NCBI GenBank assembly: GCA_002344205.1
Contig: DDSZ01000005.1
Coordinates: 97,228 to 117,366, forward strand
Direction of reading: 5' to 3'
Length of the DNA: 20,139 nt
From: Opitutaceae bacterium UBA2377
GTDB lineage: Bacteria; Verrucomicrobiota; Verrucomicrobiia; Opitutales; Opitutaceae
Under the pieces are notes generated by a model that did not search any database, had not been told where the DNA came from, and was given only the letters and a program-made list of their open reading frames with translations. The translations under genes were made by a program, and so were the position numbers. Of the stretch, positions 1-7,787 are shown in pieces. The first letter of the stretch is position 1, and each line of letters begins with the position of its first letter.

Positions 1-1035
1 GCGCTGGCCGAAACCGATCGGCGTCAGGATGTCCACCGCGCGCATGGAAACGTCCTTCTGCGTCGCTTCCGACTCCAGCAGGATCCGTTGCAGCGGATAA
101 TACGGCACGAGTTCCTCGAAGGGCGTCACCTTGGAGATTTCGTCCGGCGCGCCGCCCATCACGGAGTCAATCCGCACCACGGCCGGGCAGCGTTCGCCCG
201 GCAGCGGCGCCTGCACGAGCACCTCGACCGCGTGGCCGCGCTTGAGGCCGTAACGGTTGATCAGGCTCGCGGGCAGGAAGGGGTCGTCGGGATACAGCCG
301 GTAGTTCACGTGCTGGTGCACGATGAACGCCCCGCGGTCGGTCACATCGATGTGGCCGCGGTCCCGGATCGGCGTCTTTGCCTCGGCCGCGGTGGCAAAA
401 ATCTTCGCCAGCAGGTCGCGCCGGTTCGGTGCGCCCTCGAAGCTCACGCCCGACTTGCGCGCAAAGGCGGTGAGCTCGGCGAGGTTCAGCGCGTAGATTT
501 CGTTGAGCCAGAGCGGCGGGTTTTTGCCGGCGGAAATCTCGCCCGCCAGCGCGTCCAGCGCCGCGGCGTCCGCCAGCCGGGCGGGATCGGGCAGGTCGCC
601 CGCCACGGTCGCCGCGCTCGGCGGCGGCGGTTGCGGCGGATGCTGTTCGCGCGGCGTGAAACCGCCGCCGCCCTGCTGCCAGGGCCGCCCGCGCTTGCCG
701 CGTTTGTTCCGCTTCCAGAAACCGCGCTCCTGGTAGCCGCCCTGGCCCTGACCGCCATGGCCGCCGTGGAAGTTTCCTTCGGGCTGACCGCCGCCGTTGT
801 CCGGTGCCGGCGCGGGGGCCTCGGCTGCGGGCGATGGTTCCGCGACCTCGCGGACGGGCGGCGGCGGGGCCGCCGGCTCGGGCGCCGGAGGCGGCGGTTC
901 GCTCATGGTCACCAGCGGGAGATCCGGGGTGGAGTCCGCGGCCTTGGCGGCCTTGGGCTTGGTTGTGCGGGGGCGGCGACGCACCGGCTTCTTGGGGGCA
1001 TCGGCTGCGTCGTCAGTCTTGGGAGGGATGGACAT
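1..1035 (-). CDS. rho: Transcription termination factor Rho, N-terminal part (cut by window edge)
   Basis: Rho is the hexameric RNA-dependent ATPase/translocase that terminates transcription. The visible part is 345 codons, read in frame to base 1. The last visible residues include YYPLQRI, MRAVDIL and TPIGFGQR, the conserved Rho lead-in to the P-loop, so the Walker motifs lie outside the window. A Rho_N (SAP-like) helical domain sits at about residues 173-215 (LWLNEIYALNLAELTAFARK) and a cold-shock-like RNA-binding domain at about 227-285. Before them is an extension of about 170 residues: Lys/Arg/Pro-rich, then Pro/Ala-rich, then Gly/Arg/Gln-rich (GGHGGQGQGG, KRNKRGKRGR). E. coli Rho (419 aa) has no such arm. 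I chose the ATG at 1035-1033; no Shine-Dalgarno is visible. The gene starts 39 bases after the coaE stop and is probably cotranscribed with it. The family call is firm; the role of the arm is unknown. Confidence 0.95.
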   Translation of the reverse strand, partial: MSIPPKTDDAADAPKKPVRRRPRTTKPKAAKAADSTPDLPLVTMSEPPPPAPEPAAPPPPVREVAEPSPAAEAPAPAPDNGGGQPEGNFHGGHGGQGQGGYQERGFWKRNKRGKRGRPWQQGGGGFTPREQHPPQPPPPSAATVAGDLPDPARLADAAALDALAGEISAGKNPPLWLNEIYALNLAELTAFARKSGVSFEGAPNRRDLLAKIFATAAEAKTPIRDRGHIDVTDRGAFIVHQHVNYRLYPDDPFLPASLINRYGLKRGHAVEVLVQAPLPGERCPAVVRIDSVMGGAPDEISKVTPFEELVPYYPLQRILLESEATQKDVSMRAVDILTPIGFGQR

Positions 1036-1074
1036 GTCGGAAAAAATCGGACCGGTCGCGCAGGACCGGGTCGC

Positions 1075-1659
1075 TCAGGCGGCCGTCGGCCCGGCGGCGA
1101 GCAAACGGTCCACCTGCGCTTGCAGAAATGCGGTGGACCCGTCGTTCCAGAGAACAAAGTCGGAATGCTCTATTTTGTGCGCCAAAGGCAGTTGCTGGTT
1201 GATGCGTTGCCCGGCGAGCGGTCTCGGCAGACCTCTTTGCTCCAGCCGGGTGAGTTGCTGTTCGGGAGCACAGGCCACGCATACGATGAAATCAAACCAA
1301 TTTTCCAACCGCTGTTCGAAGAGCAGCGGCACTTCGATCACCCAGCGCCCCGCCGGGTCGGTCGCGAGTTGCTCCCGCCAGGCCGCAAACACCCGCGGAT
1401 GCACCAGCGCCTCCAGCCAGCGCCGCTCCGCCTCGTCGGCAAAAATTTTGTCCGCCACCCGCGCCCGGTCCACCGCGCCGTCCGGCCGCAGCACCTCCCC
1501 GCCCCAGCGCGCCTGCAACGCCGCCTTCACCGCCGGGTCCGTCAGCACCTGCTCCCGCACGATCGCATCCGCATCAATCCGGCGAAATCCCGCCGCCTCG
1601 ATCATCCGCGCAACCGTGGATTTCCCGCAGCCCATTCCGCCTGTGACGCCGATGATCAT
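1075..1659 (-). CDS. coaE: Dephospho-CoA kinase
   Basis: CoaE catalyses the last step of coenzyme A synthesis, ATP-dependent phosphorylation of the 3'-OH of dephospho-CoA, in the cytosol. The protein is 194 aa, normal for the family. The P-loop GGMGCGKST is at residues 7-15, the conserved DAD acid motif at 29-31, and the family motif EVPLLFE near residue 109. It begins with MIIGVTGG, as CoaE proteins usually do, which supports the ATG at 1659-1657. It is the first gene of an apparent coaE-rho unit. The leader immediately upstream carries a perfect inverted repeat described separately. No Shine-Dalgarno is present at normal spacing; an AAGGA lies 18 bases upstream, in the loop of that inverted repeat. 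Confidence 0.95.
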   Translation of the reverse strand: MIIGVTGGMGCGKSTVARMIEAAGFRRIDADAIVREQVLTDPAVKAALQARWGGEVLRPDGAVDRARVADKIFADEAERRWLEALVHPRVFAAWREQLATDPAGRWVIEVPLLFEQRLENWFDFIVCVACAPEQQLTRLEQRGLPRPLAGQRINQQLPLAHKIEHSDFVLWNDGSTAFLQAQVDRLLAAGPTAA

Positions 1660-1662
1660 TGC

Positions 1663-1708
1663 CCGGATATTTCACCGTCCTTAAATGCTTGAACAGAGAA
1701 ATATCCGG
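1663..1708 (-). promoter_or_regulatory. Inverted repeat in coaE leader (possible translational hairpin or operator)
   Basis: CCGGATATTTC (1663-1673) and GAAATATCCGG (1698-1708) are perfect 11-base inverted arms separated by 24 bases. Read on the coaE strand, the stem ends three bases before the start codon. The loop carries AAGGA (1678-1682), the only Shine-Dalgarno-like string near this gene. It could be an mRNA hairpin controlling access to the start, or a protein operator with half-sites about 35 bp apart centre to centre. The symmetry is seen directly; the function is inferred. Confidence 0.55.
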
Positions 1709-1905
1709 TTTGCCGGCGGCCCAAGCGACTGCATCGCGATTAAGCCCGCCGGGGGCGGCCCACGGGGCGGACATTTCAACTTCCTGGGCCTGGACGATCC
1801 GGGTTAAGTATTTTCCCCTAGATTTGGCTTGGCTCCCTTTTTCCGCAAATTACTAGTGATAAGCATCTCCCCGGTTCCACCCCCTACAAACCGACCCCAC
1901 CCAGC
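1709..1905. other. Divergent intergenic region between coaE and the HD-domain gene
   Basis: About 200 bases separate the coaE inverted repeat from the HD-domain start. This spacer must hold promoters for both directions. A less GC-rich patch at about 1803-1860 is the likeliest site. A TTGGCT followed 16 bases later by TACTAG is possible for the plus strand but matches the consensus poorly, so I do not call a promoter. No coding sequence is supported here. Confidence 0.4.
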
Positions 1906-2736
1906 ATGATTCCACCGGTTGATACCAAAGACCCCAAGGCGGTGGCCCGCTTCGTCCAGCGGAAGCGGGCGGAGCTGTTTGGCCGGGGGAAATCCCCGTG
2001 GCTGGCGCGCGTGCTGCGGGATGTGTCGGCGCTTTTTGCGGGGAAAACCCCCAACTACGCCGCCATTGATCTCCACTATCATGACTTCGAGCACACCCTG
2101 CAGGCCACCGTCTGCCTCGTGCTCATCCTGGAGGGCCGCGCGCAGCGGCGCCAGCGGCCGCAGTTGCAGGCGCGCGACTTCGACCTCGCCGTGGCCGCCG
2201 TGCTCCTGCACGACAGCGGCTACCTGCGCCTGCGCAGCGACCGGCGCGGCACCGGCGCGAAATACACCTTCATCCACGAGCTGCGCAGCAGCGCCTACGC
2301 CGCCTCCTATCTGCCCGGCCTCGGCGTCACCGCCCGCGAGGTGGACACCGTGGTCGCCGCCATCAGTTGCACCGGCCCGCGCAGCCACCCGCAGCGCATC
2401 GAGTTTCCCGACGAACTCGCCCGGCTGATCGGCTGCGTCGTGGCCACGGCCGACTACCTCGCGCAGATGGCCGCGCCGGACTACCTCGAAAAACTGCCGC
2501 ACCTGCACCGCGAGTTTCAGGAGTCCTACGATTATTTCGGCACGCCGCGGGCCCAGCGCTATTCCAAGACCGCCGCCGACCTCATCCGCCGCACGCCGCA
2601 ATTCTGGCGCGGATTCGTGCTGCCCAAGCTCCGGCACGACTTTGGCGGGGTCCTCGATTACCTCGCCGGCCCGGACGGAAAAAACCCCTACCTCGAGGCC
2701 GTCGCCGCCAACCTCGCCCGCATCAAACGGGGTTGA
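1906..2736 (+). CDS. HD-domain metal-dependent phosphohydrolase
   Basis: A 276-residue soluble protein with the metal-ligand pattern of the HD superfamily: YHDFEHT at 58-64 (H59, H63), LLHDSGY at 100-106 (H102-D103) and TADYL at 181-185 (D183). The order and spacing (YHxxxH, then HD, then a later D) resemble cyclic-nucleotide phosphodiesterase-like HD proteins, in which these residues bind two metals. The substrate cannot be read from sequence; cyclic nucleotides or other phosphoesters are possible. No signal peptide, membrane segment or fused sensor domain is visible. The ATG at 1906 gives [10 protein letters not shown]; no Shine-Dalgarno is seen. The next gene (YifB/ComM) starts 32 bases after the stop, so the two may be cotranscribed. 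Superfamily confident, specific function unknown. Confidence 0.8.
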   Translation: MIPPVDTKDPKAVARFVQRKRAELFGRGKSPWLARVLRDVSALFAGKTPNYAAIDLHYHDFEHTLQATVCLVLILEGRAQRRQRPQLQARDFDLAVAAVLLHDSGYLRLRSDRRGTGAKYTFIHELRSSAYAASYLPGLGVTAREVDTVVAAISCTGPRSHPQRIEFPDELARLIGCVVATADYLAQMAAPDYLEKLPHLHREFQESYDYFGTPRAQRYSKTAADLIRRTPQFWRGFVLPKLRHDFGGVLDYLAGPDGKNPYLEAVAANLARIKRG

Positions 2737-2768
2737 CGCCCCCGCCGGTCCGTTGGTCCCATGGGGCC

Positions 2769-4310
2769 ATGCTGGCCACCATCACCTCAGCAGCGCTGCA
2801 GGGCGTCCACGCCGCGATGGTCCAGGTGGAGGTCAACACCGGCGAGGCCGGCGAACCCAAGTTGATCCTCGTCGGCCTGCCCGACGCCGCCGTGAAGGAA
2901 TCCGACGACCGCGTGAGCTCCGCGCTCAGCAACAGCGGGTTCAAGATGCCGCGCATGCGCACGACCATCAACCTCGCGCCGGCCGATATCCGCAAGGAAG
3001 GCCCGCTCTACGATCTGCCCATCGCCCTCGGCATCCTCGTCGCCACCGGCCAGCTCAACGCCCCGCACCTCGATGATTTTCTCATCGCCGGCGAACTCGG
3101 CCTCTCCGGCGCCACGCGCCCGGTGAAGGGCGCCCTCGCCGCCGCCCGGCTCGCCCGCAGCCTCGGCAAACGGGGCCTGCTCCTGCCCGCGCGCTCCGCC
3201 GAGGAGGCCGCGCTGGTCGAGGGCGTGGCGGTTTACCGCATCGATTCGCTCGACCAGGCCTGCCGCTTCCTCAGCGGCGAACGCCCGCTCGCGCCGCTTT
3301 CCGCCGCCGCCGCGCGCGCCGCACTCGGGCAACAGGCGGCGGGTGCCGGCGTGGATTTTTCCGAGATCAAGGGCCAGCACGCCCTGCGCCGCGCCGTCGA
3401 GGTCGCCGTCGCCGGCGGCCACAACCTCCTCATGATCGGCCCGCCCGGCGCCGGCAAATCCATGGTCGCGAAACGCATCCCCACGATCATCCCGGAGCCC
3501 GCGCTGGAGGAGCACCTGGAGATCCTCGGCATCCACTCCGCGGCGGGCCGCACCATCAGCGGCGAGGCCGGCTGGGGCCTGCGGCCCTTCCGCAGCCCCC
3601 ATCACACCATCTCCGATGTCGGCCTCCTCGGCGGCGGCGCCATCCCCGGCCCCGGCGAGATCTCCCTCGCGCACCACGGCGTGCTCTTCCTCGACGAACT
3701 CCCCGAGTTCAAGCGCTCCGCCCTCGAGGTGCTCCGCCAGCCGCTGGAAGACGGCGAGGTCACCATCTCCCGCAGCGCCGGCAAGGTCACCCTGCCCTGC
3801 GCCTTCATGCTCGTCGCCGCCATGAACCCCTGCCCCTGCGGTTACCTCGGCGACCGGCGCCACGAGTGCCGCTGCACCCCCGCCCAGGTCCAGCGCTACC
3901 GCGCCCGCATCAGCGGACCGCTGCTCGACCGCATCGATCTCCACATCGAGGCGCCCGCCCTCTCCATCGGCGACCTCCGCGCCGCACAACCCGGCGAACC
4001 CTCCGCCCCGATCCGGGCGCGCATCCAGGCCGCGCGCGACCGGCAGCAGGTCCGCTTCACCGGCACCCGCGTCACCGCCAACGCCCGCATGACCCATGCG
4101 CAAATCCGCCGGCACTGCGCCATTGATGCCGCCCTCGGCGACCTGCTCCAGCAGGCCATGGAACAACTCGCCCTCTCCGCCCGCGCCTACGACCGCATCC
4201 TCAAGGTCGCCCGCACCATCGCCGACCTCGCCGGTGCCGAAACCATCGCCGCCCCGCACCTCCTCGAGGCCATCCAATACCGCAGCCTCGACCGCAACCT
4301 GTTTTACTGA
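2769..4310 (+). CDS. comM: YifB/ComM-family AAA+ ATPase (Mg-chelatase-like)
   Basis: Family members resemble magnesium-chelatase subunit ChlI. In Vibrio, ComM is a hexameric branch-migration helicase that helps integrate transformed DNA; many bacteria that are not known to take up DNA also have it. The protein is 513 aa (E. coli YifB is 506). It has the N-terminal Lon-like/ChlI domain ([26 protein letters not shown]), Walker A GPPGAGKS from residue 224, Walker [11 protein letters not shown] with D309, the cysteine cluster at C355/C357/C367/C369 ([10 protein letters not shown]), and the sensor region [14 protein letters not shown]. The C-terminal domain ends YRSLDRNL, typical of the family. 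I chose the ATG at 2769 because it gives the canonical N-terminus; the open frame extends further upstream but overlaps the HD gene. No competence genes are nearby. The symbol is by family resemblance. Confidence 0.93.
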   Translation: MLATITSAALQGVHAAMVQVEVNTGEAGEPKLILVGLPDAAVKESDDRVSSALSNSGFKMPRMRTTINLAPADIRKEGPLYDLPIALGILVATGQLNAPHLDDFLIAGELGLSGATRPVKGALAAARLARSLGKRGLLLPARSAEEAALVEGVAVYRIDSLDQACRFLSGERPLAPLSAAAARAALGQQAAGAGVDFSEIKGQHALRRAVEVAVAGGHNLLMIGPPGAGKSMVAKRIPTIIPEPALEEHLEILGIHSAAGRTISGEAGWGLRPFRSPHHTISDVGLLGGGAIPGPGEISLAHHGVLFLDELPEFKRSALEVLRQPLEDGEVTISRSAGKVTLPCAFMLVAAMNPCPCGYLGDRRHECRCTPAQVQRYRARISGPLLDRIDLHIEAPALSIGDLRAAQPGEPSAPIRARIQAARDRQQVRFTGTRVTANARMTHAQIRRHCAIDAALGDLLQQAMEQLALSARAYDRILKVARTIADLAGAETIAAPHLLEAIQYRSLDRNLFY

Positions 4311-4397
4311 GGCGCTGGCGACCATGGAGCCGCAGAAATTAAATGTCAGTTTTCCGCCACTCGGAACCAACTCATGCCTTCACATTGCACAGCTATT

Positions 4398-4472
4398 TGG
4401 TGCTCCCGCCGGGAGTCGAACCCGGATCAATGGCTTCGGAGGCCACTACACTATCCATTGTGCTACAGGAGC
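4398..4472 (-). tRNA. tRNA-Arg (anticodon CCG)
   Basis: The minus strand folds into a complete cloverleaf. The acceptor stem is GCTCCTG with CGGGAGC (one G-U pair), the D stem GCAC with GTGT, and the anticodon stem GTGGC with GCCAT around loop CTCCGAA, giving anticodon CCG. The variable loop is TGAT and the T arm is CCGGG-TTCGACT-CCCGG. The discriminator is A and the terminal CCA is encoded. It decodes CGG, a useful codon in a GC-rich genome. It lies downstream of lpdA on the same strand; a small hairpin in between suggests it need not depend on lpdA readthrough. No integrase or attachment-site duplication is seen at its 3' end. Confidence 0.96.
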
Positions 4473-4477
4473 GCGAA

Positions 4478-4493
4478 CGCCTACCAGTAGGCG
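4478..4493 (-). terminator. Small hairpin between lpdA and tRNA-Arg
   Basis: CGCCTAC-CA-GTAGGCG forms a short perfect stem (realistically 6 bp with a 4-base loop) between the lpdA stop and the tRNA 5' end. There is no T-run after it, so it is a weak terminator candidate or an RNA-processing signal. Confidence 0.3.
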
Positions 4494-4534
4494 CTCACCG
4501 CCGGGCTTCAAGCTGTTTTCCGTCCGGCGTGAAA

Positions 4535-5932
4535 TCAGATGTGAATCGCCTCGCCCATCGCCGCGGCGGCGGCCTCCATGTTGGCCTCGCTGAGCGTGGG
4601 ATGCGCGTGGATCGTCTGGTGAATCTCCTCCACGGTCGCCTCCAGCGCCATGGCGAGGCCATACTCGGCGATCAGCTCCGTCGCCTCGCTGCCGATGATG
4701 TGCGCGCCGTAGATCTCGCCGGTCTTCGTGTCGGTGATGACTTTCACGAAGCCCTCGCTGTCCGCGGAGGCCACGGCCTTGCCGGACGCGGTGAACGGAA
4801 ACTTGCCGACCTTGAAATCGAGCCCCTTGGCCTTGGCGGCTTTTTCGGTGAGGCCGGTGCTGGCCACCTGCGGCTGGCAGTAGGTGCAGCCGGGGAAATC
4901 TTTCACGCGCTTGGGCGTGCCGTGGCCGAACATGCCGTTGACGGCGTTGATCGCCTCGTAGGTCGCCACGTGCGCCAGCCAGGGCGGCCCAATGATGTCG
5001 CCGGCCGCATAGACGCCCTTGACGCTGGTCTGGTAATCGTCGCCCACCTTCACGTAGTTGCGGTCGAGCTCGATCTTCACGCCGGGGGCGATCACGCCCT
5101 CGATGTTGGCCACCACGCCGATGGCGGAGAGCACCACCTCGGCCTCGATCGCGGTGCGCCGGTCGCCGGCCACGAGGTCGAGCTTCACGGCGTTTTTCCC
5201 CACGGCGAAATTCTCGCACTTGGTGTTCACATGGACCGTGACGCCCTGCTTCTCGAACGAGCGCTGGAGGACCTTGGCCACCTCCTCGTCCTCGACGGGC
5301 AGGATCTGCGGCAGCATCTCCACGAGCGTCACCTTCGCCCCGAAGGCGTTGTAGAAATAGGCGAACTCGACGCCGATCGCGCCGGCGCCGACGATGACGA
5401 CCGACTTGGGCAGCGTCTTGGCGGCCAGCGCTTCGCGCGAGGTCAGCACGCGCACGCCGTCCGCGGGCAGGCCGGGGATCTGGCGCATCTTGCAACCGGT
5501 CGCGATCAGGATGTTTTTCGCCCGGAGAAACTTTCCCTGATGTTCGCCCTCGGTGATGGCGACGGTGTTGGCGGCCGAGACCTGCGCGCGGCCGACGAGG
5601 TAATCGACCTTGTTCTTCTTGAAGAGAAACTCGATGCCCTTCGCCATCTGCCCGGCGACCCCGCGCGAGCGTTCCATGACCTTGGCGAAATCGAAGGTGA
5701 CCTCCTTGGCGCTCAACCCGAAGGCCTCGGCCTTCTTGAACTTCTGGTAAAGCTCGGCGCTCTTCAGCAGCGCCTTGGTCGGGATGCAGCCCCAGTTGAG
5801 ACAGGTGCCGCCGGCGCGCTCCATTTCGACGCAGGCGACCTTCTTGCCCAGTTGCCCGGCGCGAATCGCACCCGCATAGCCCGCGGGCCCGCCGCCAATG
5901 ACAACCAGATCGTATTCGGTGGATTCAGCCAT
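4535..5932 (-). CDS. lpdA: Dihydrolipoyl dehydrogenase (E3)
   Basis: E3 is the FAD flavoprotein that reoxidises dihydrolipoamide with NAD+ in the pyruvate, 2-oxoglutarate and branched-chain dehydrogenase complexes and in the glycine cleavage system. The protein is 465 aa, the usual length. The FAD-binding fold is GGGPAGYAGAIRAG at the N-terminus. The redox disulfide is C44/C49 in GGTCLNWGCIPTK. The NAD-binding motif is GAGAIGVEFAYFYNAFG, followed by the second FAD segment TSVKGVYAAGDIIG. The C-terminal catalytic His-Glu motif is HAHPTLSE. I start it at the ATG at 5932-5930 (MAESTEYDLVVIGGGP); an upstream in-frame start would add 13 residues that do not look like the family. No E1 or E2 gene is adjacent, so it probably serves complexes encoded elsewhere. 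Confidence 0.96.
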   Translation of the reverse strand: MAESTEYDLVVIGGGPAGYAGAIRAGQLGKKVACVEMERAGGTCLNWGCIPTKALLKSAELYQKFKKAEAFGLSAKEVTFDFAKVMERSRGVAGQMAKGIEFLFKKNKVDYLVGRAQVSAANTVAITEGEHQGKFLRAKNILIATGCKMRQIPGLPADGVRVLTSREALAAKTLPKSVVIVGAGAIGVEFAYFYNAFGAKVTLVEMLPQILPVEDEEVAKVLQRSFEKQGVTVHVNTKCENFAVGKNAVKLDLVAGDRRTAIEAEVVLSAIGVVANIEGVIAPGVKIELDRNYVKVGDDYQTSVKGVYAAGDIIGPPWLAHVATYEAINAVNGMFGHGTPKRVKDFPGCTYCQPQVASTGLTEKAAKAKGLDFKVGKFPFTASGKAVASADSEGFVKVITDTKTGEIYGAHIIGSEATELIAEYGLAMALEATVEEIHQTIHAHPTLSEANMEAAAAAMGEAIHI

Positions 5933-6253
5933 GATGTGTAGAGTTAAACTTTGGCCCAGACGCTCGCACACCGGCGCGACCCGTCAAATTCAAAACCGCC
6001 CGCCAAGCTTCGGGCAGCGGGCAGGGTTCGCTCTTCCGCCGTCGCCCCACCTTCGCCAGAGGCTTCGGCGGACACAGCAAGGCTATGGCGGACAGGCCGA
6101 GCGAACCGCCGCCCGCCTCATCCGCGGCCATCCGCGTGACTTGTGCGCCTACGGAGCGTCCGCGGTTAAACTTCTGCGGCCACGGCCGGATATTTTTTGC
6201 GCCTGCTGCGCCTTTTTGCGGCCAATGGATCTGCGGCCAACTCACCCGCCGGC
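5933..6253. repeat. Repeat-rich intergenic region upstream of lpdA
   Basis: These 320 bases hold no supportable gene. Visible structure: (a) inverted arms GGTTCGCTC (6025-6033) and GAGCGAACC (6099-6107); (b) within them two near-direct copies with a 20-base period, GGCTTCGGCGGACA (6061-6074) and GGCTATGGCGGACA (6081-6094); (c) three copies of TGCGGCCA at 6175, 6217 and 6232. The text resembles degenerate dispersed intergenic repeats of GC-rich bacteria, but multicopy status cannot be tested here. The lpdA promoter must lie in this stretch; none is clear. Confidence 0.5.
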
Positions 6254-6658
6254 TCAGACATCAATCACGTCGGGCGGCTGGCGCGGGCGGCGCGGCGGGG
6301 GCCGCGGGGTGGCCAGCGCCCGGGTGAAGGCAAAATTCGTCACGCTCACGATGAGCGCGCCGCCGAGCGCCGACCAGAAACCGGCCACCTGGAAGCCATC
6401 GACCAGCTTGCCCACAAAAAGAAACAACAAGGCATTGATCACGATCATGCCCAGGCCCATCGTCAGCACGATGAACGGCAGCGTGAACAGCACCAGCAGC
6501 GGCTTGAGGATGACGTTGAAGAAACTCAGCAGCAGCACGACGACGAGCAAGGTCGTGCCGGTGTCGTATGCGATGCCCGGGATGAGCTTGGTGGCCAGCA
6601 TCACGCCGATGGCCAGCACCAGCCAGCGCAGCAACAGTTGGAGAAACGGGGAGTTCAT
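6254..6658 (-). CDS. Phage-holin-4-like (PF04020-type) small membrane protein
   Basis: A 134-residue inner-membrane protein with four predicted hydrophobic helices at about residues 8-28, 35-56, 58-80 and 95-112, then a Pro/Arg-rich cytoplasmic-type tail (TPRPPPRRPRQPP). The pattern NVILKPLLVLFTLPFIVLTMG, followed by NALLFLFVGKLVDGFQV, is characteristic of the family often annotated 'phage holin family protein' or 'DUF360'. It is widespread as a chromosomal single gene, and no phage genes are nearby, so an actual lysis role is unlikely. Its function is unknown. It is divergent from the glycosyltransferase, with only 40 bases between the start codons, so the two promoters must be very close or overlap into coding sequence. 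Confidence 0.85.
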   Translation of the reverse strand: MNSPFLQLLLRWLVLAIGVMLATKLIPGIAYDTGTTLLVVVLLLSFFNVILKPLLVLFTLPFIVLTMGLGMIVINALLFLFVGKLVDGFQVAGFWSALGGALIVSVTNFAFTRALATPRPPPRRPRQPPDVIDV

Positions 6659-6698
6659 GCGTGGCTGACAACGCTCCGCCCCATTCCCAGCTCCGGCA

Positions 6699-7784
6699 AT
6701 GAAAATCCTCCTCCTTCAGGACTGGCTGCGCAGCGGCGGCACCGAGCGGCAGAGCGTGCTCCTCGCCAACGCCTTCGCCGCCGCCGGCCACGCCGTCACC
6801 CTCCTCACTTTCCGACCCGGCGGCGCGCTCGCCGCCACCGTGGACCCGGCGGTCACGCGCGCCGCCCTGCAACCGTTCGACACCCGGCTCGACTGGTTTG
6901 CGCCCGGGCTCACGCGCTTCATCGCGCGCCAGCCGCCCGACGTCATTCTCTGCCTGGGCCGGATGGCCAACTGCTACGGCCAAAACATCGTCTGCGCCAC
7001 GCGCGACCGCTGGCCCCGGCTCGCGGTCATCGGCACGATGCGCACGGGCAAGCCCCTGCCCCGGCTGTTTCGACTCTCCCTGCGCCATGTCCACCACATC
7101 ATCGCCAACAGCCAGGCGGCGAAATCCACGCTGGTCCGCGACCACGGGCTGCCGGACGCCAAGATCACCGTGATTCACAACCCGCTCGTTTTCCCCGCCG
7201 CACCGGCGGGAGCGGACCGCGGGCAACTGCGCTCCGCCCTCGGTGCCACCCCGGCCACGAAGGTGTTGCTCAACGTGGCGATGTTCCGGCCGGGCAAAGG
7301 TCAGGCCGACCTCATCCGCTTCGCGGCGGGGCTGCCCGCAGATTTTCCCTGGCAGCTCTGGCTGGCCGGCGACGGCCCCGAGCGCCCGGCCTGCACGGCG
7401 CTCGCCCGCCGGCTCGGGCTCGCGGACCGGGTGAAATTCCCCGGCTTCCAATCCGATCCCTCCGCGCTCTACGCCGCGGCCGATCTCGCCGTCCACGCCT
7501 CCCGCACCGAGTCGCTCTCCAATTTTCTCGTGGAGGCACAGGCCCACGGCCTGCCCGCGGTAGCCTGCGCCGCCCAAGGCATTGGGGAATGCTTCATCCC
7601 CGGCGACACCGGCGCGGTCATCCCCCGGGACCAGCCCGACGCCTTCCGCGCCGCGGTGCTCGCCTTCGCCGCGCCCGACGCCGCCCGCCGCGAACGCGCC
7701 CGGGCCTTTGCCCGGGAGAATTTCGACCCCGGCCGGCAGGTGCAGGCGCATCTCGACCTTTTCGCCCGGCTCACCCAAGCCTGA
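6699..7784 (+). CDS. GT4-family glycosyltransferase
   Basis: A retaining GT-B fold glycosyltransferase of 361 residues. The N-terminal acceptor domain starts MKILLLQDWLRSGGTERQS, with the glycine-rich loop seen in GT4 enzymes. The interdomain segment includes IIANSQAAKSTLV and KITVIHNPL. The C-terminal nucleotide-sugar domain shows LWLAGDGPERP, VKFPGFQSDPSALYAAADL and the E-x7-E donor-binding motif ESLSNFLVE, then GLPAVACAAQGIGECF. No transmembrane segment is visible; such enzymes act at the cytoplasmic face on lipids, polysaccharides or small molecules. Donor and acceptor cannot be assigned, and no polysaccharide cluster surrounds it. Its stop lies 3 bases before the DeoR-type gene, so the two are probably one transcript. 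Confidence 0.9.
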   Translation: MKILLLQDWLRSGGTERQSVLLANAFAAAGHAVTLLTFRPGGALAATVDPAVTRAALQPFDTRLDWFAPGLTRFIARQPPDVILCLGRMANCYGQNIVCATRDRWPRLAVIGTMRTGKPLPRLFRLSLRHVHHIIANSQAAKSTLVRDHGLPDAKITVIHNPLVFPAAPAGADRGQLRSALGATPATKVLLNVAMFRPGKGQADLIRFAAGLPADFPWQLWLAGDGPERPACTALARRLGLADRVKFPGFQSDPSALYAAADLAVHASRTESLSNFLVEAQAHGLPAVACAAQGIGECFIPGDTGAVIPRDQPDAFRAAVLAFAAPDAARRERARAFARENFDPGRQVQAHLDLFARLTQA

Positions 7785-7787
7785 AAC

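Noticed and set aside
88..1692. Long plus-strand open frame opposite rho and coaE
   Set aside because: The minus strand encodes clear Rho and CoaE motifs. The plus frame is Arg/Gly/His-rich with no recognisable domain, as expected of an antisense frame in GC-rich DNA.
1826..1860. Sigma-70 promoter for the HD-domain gene
   Set aside because: TTGGCT with TACTAG at 16-base spacing matches the -10 consensus at only three of six positions; too weak to call.
2787..4370. 527-codon minus-strand frame opposite comM
   Set aside because: Composition is Gly/Ala/Asp/Glu-rich shadow of codon third positions; comM on the plus strand has every family motif.
4398..4472. tRNA-Arg as an integration site for a mobile element
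   Set aside because: No integrase and no duplicated tRNA 3' end in the window.
6254..6658. Prophage remnant, suggested by the holin-like protein
   Set aside because: No endolysin, capsid, integrase or attachment repeats nearby. The family is common as a lone chromosomal membrane protein.
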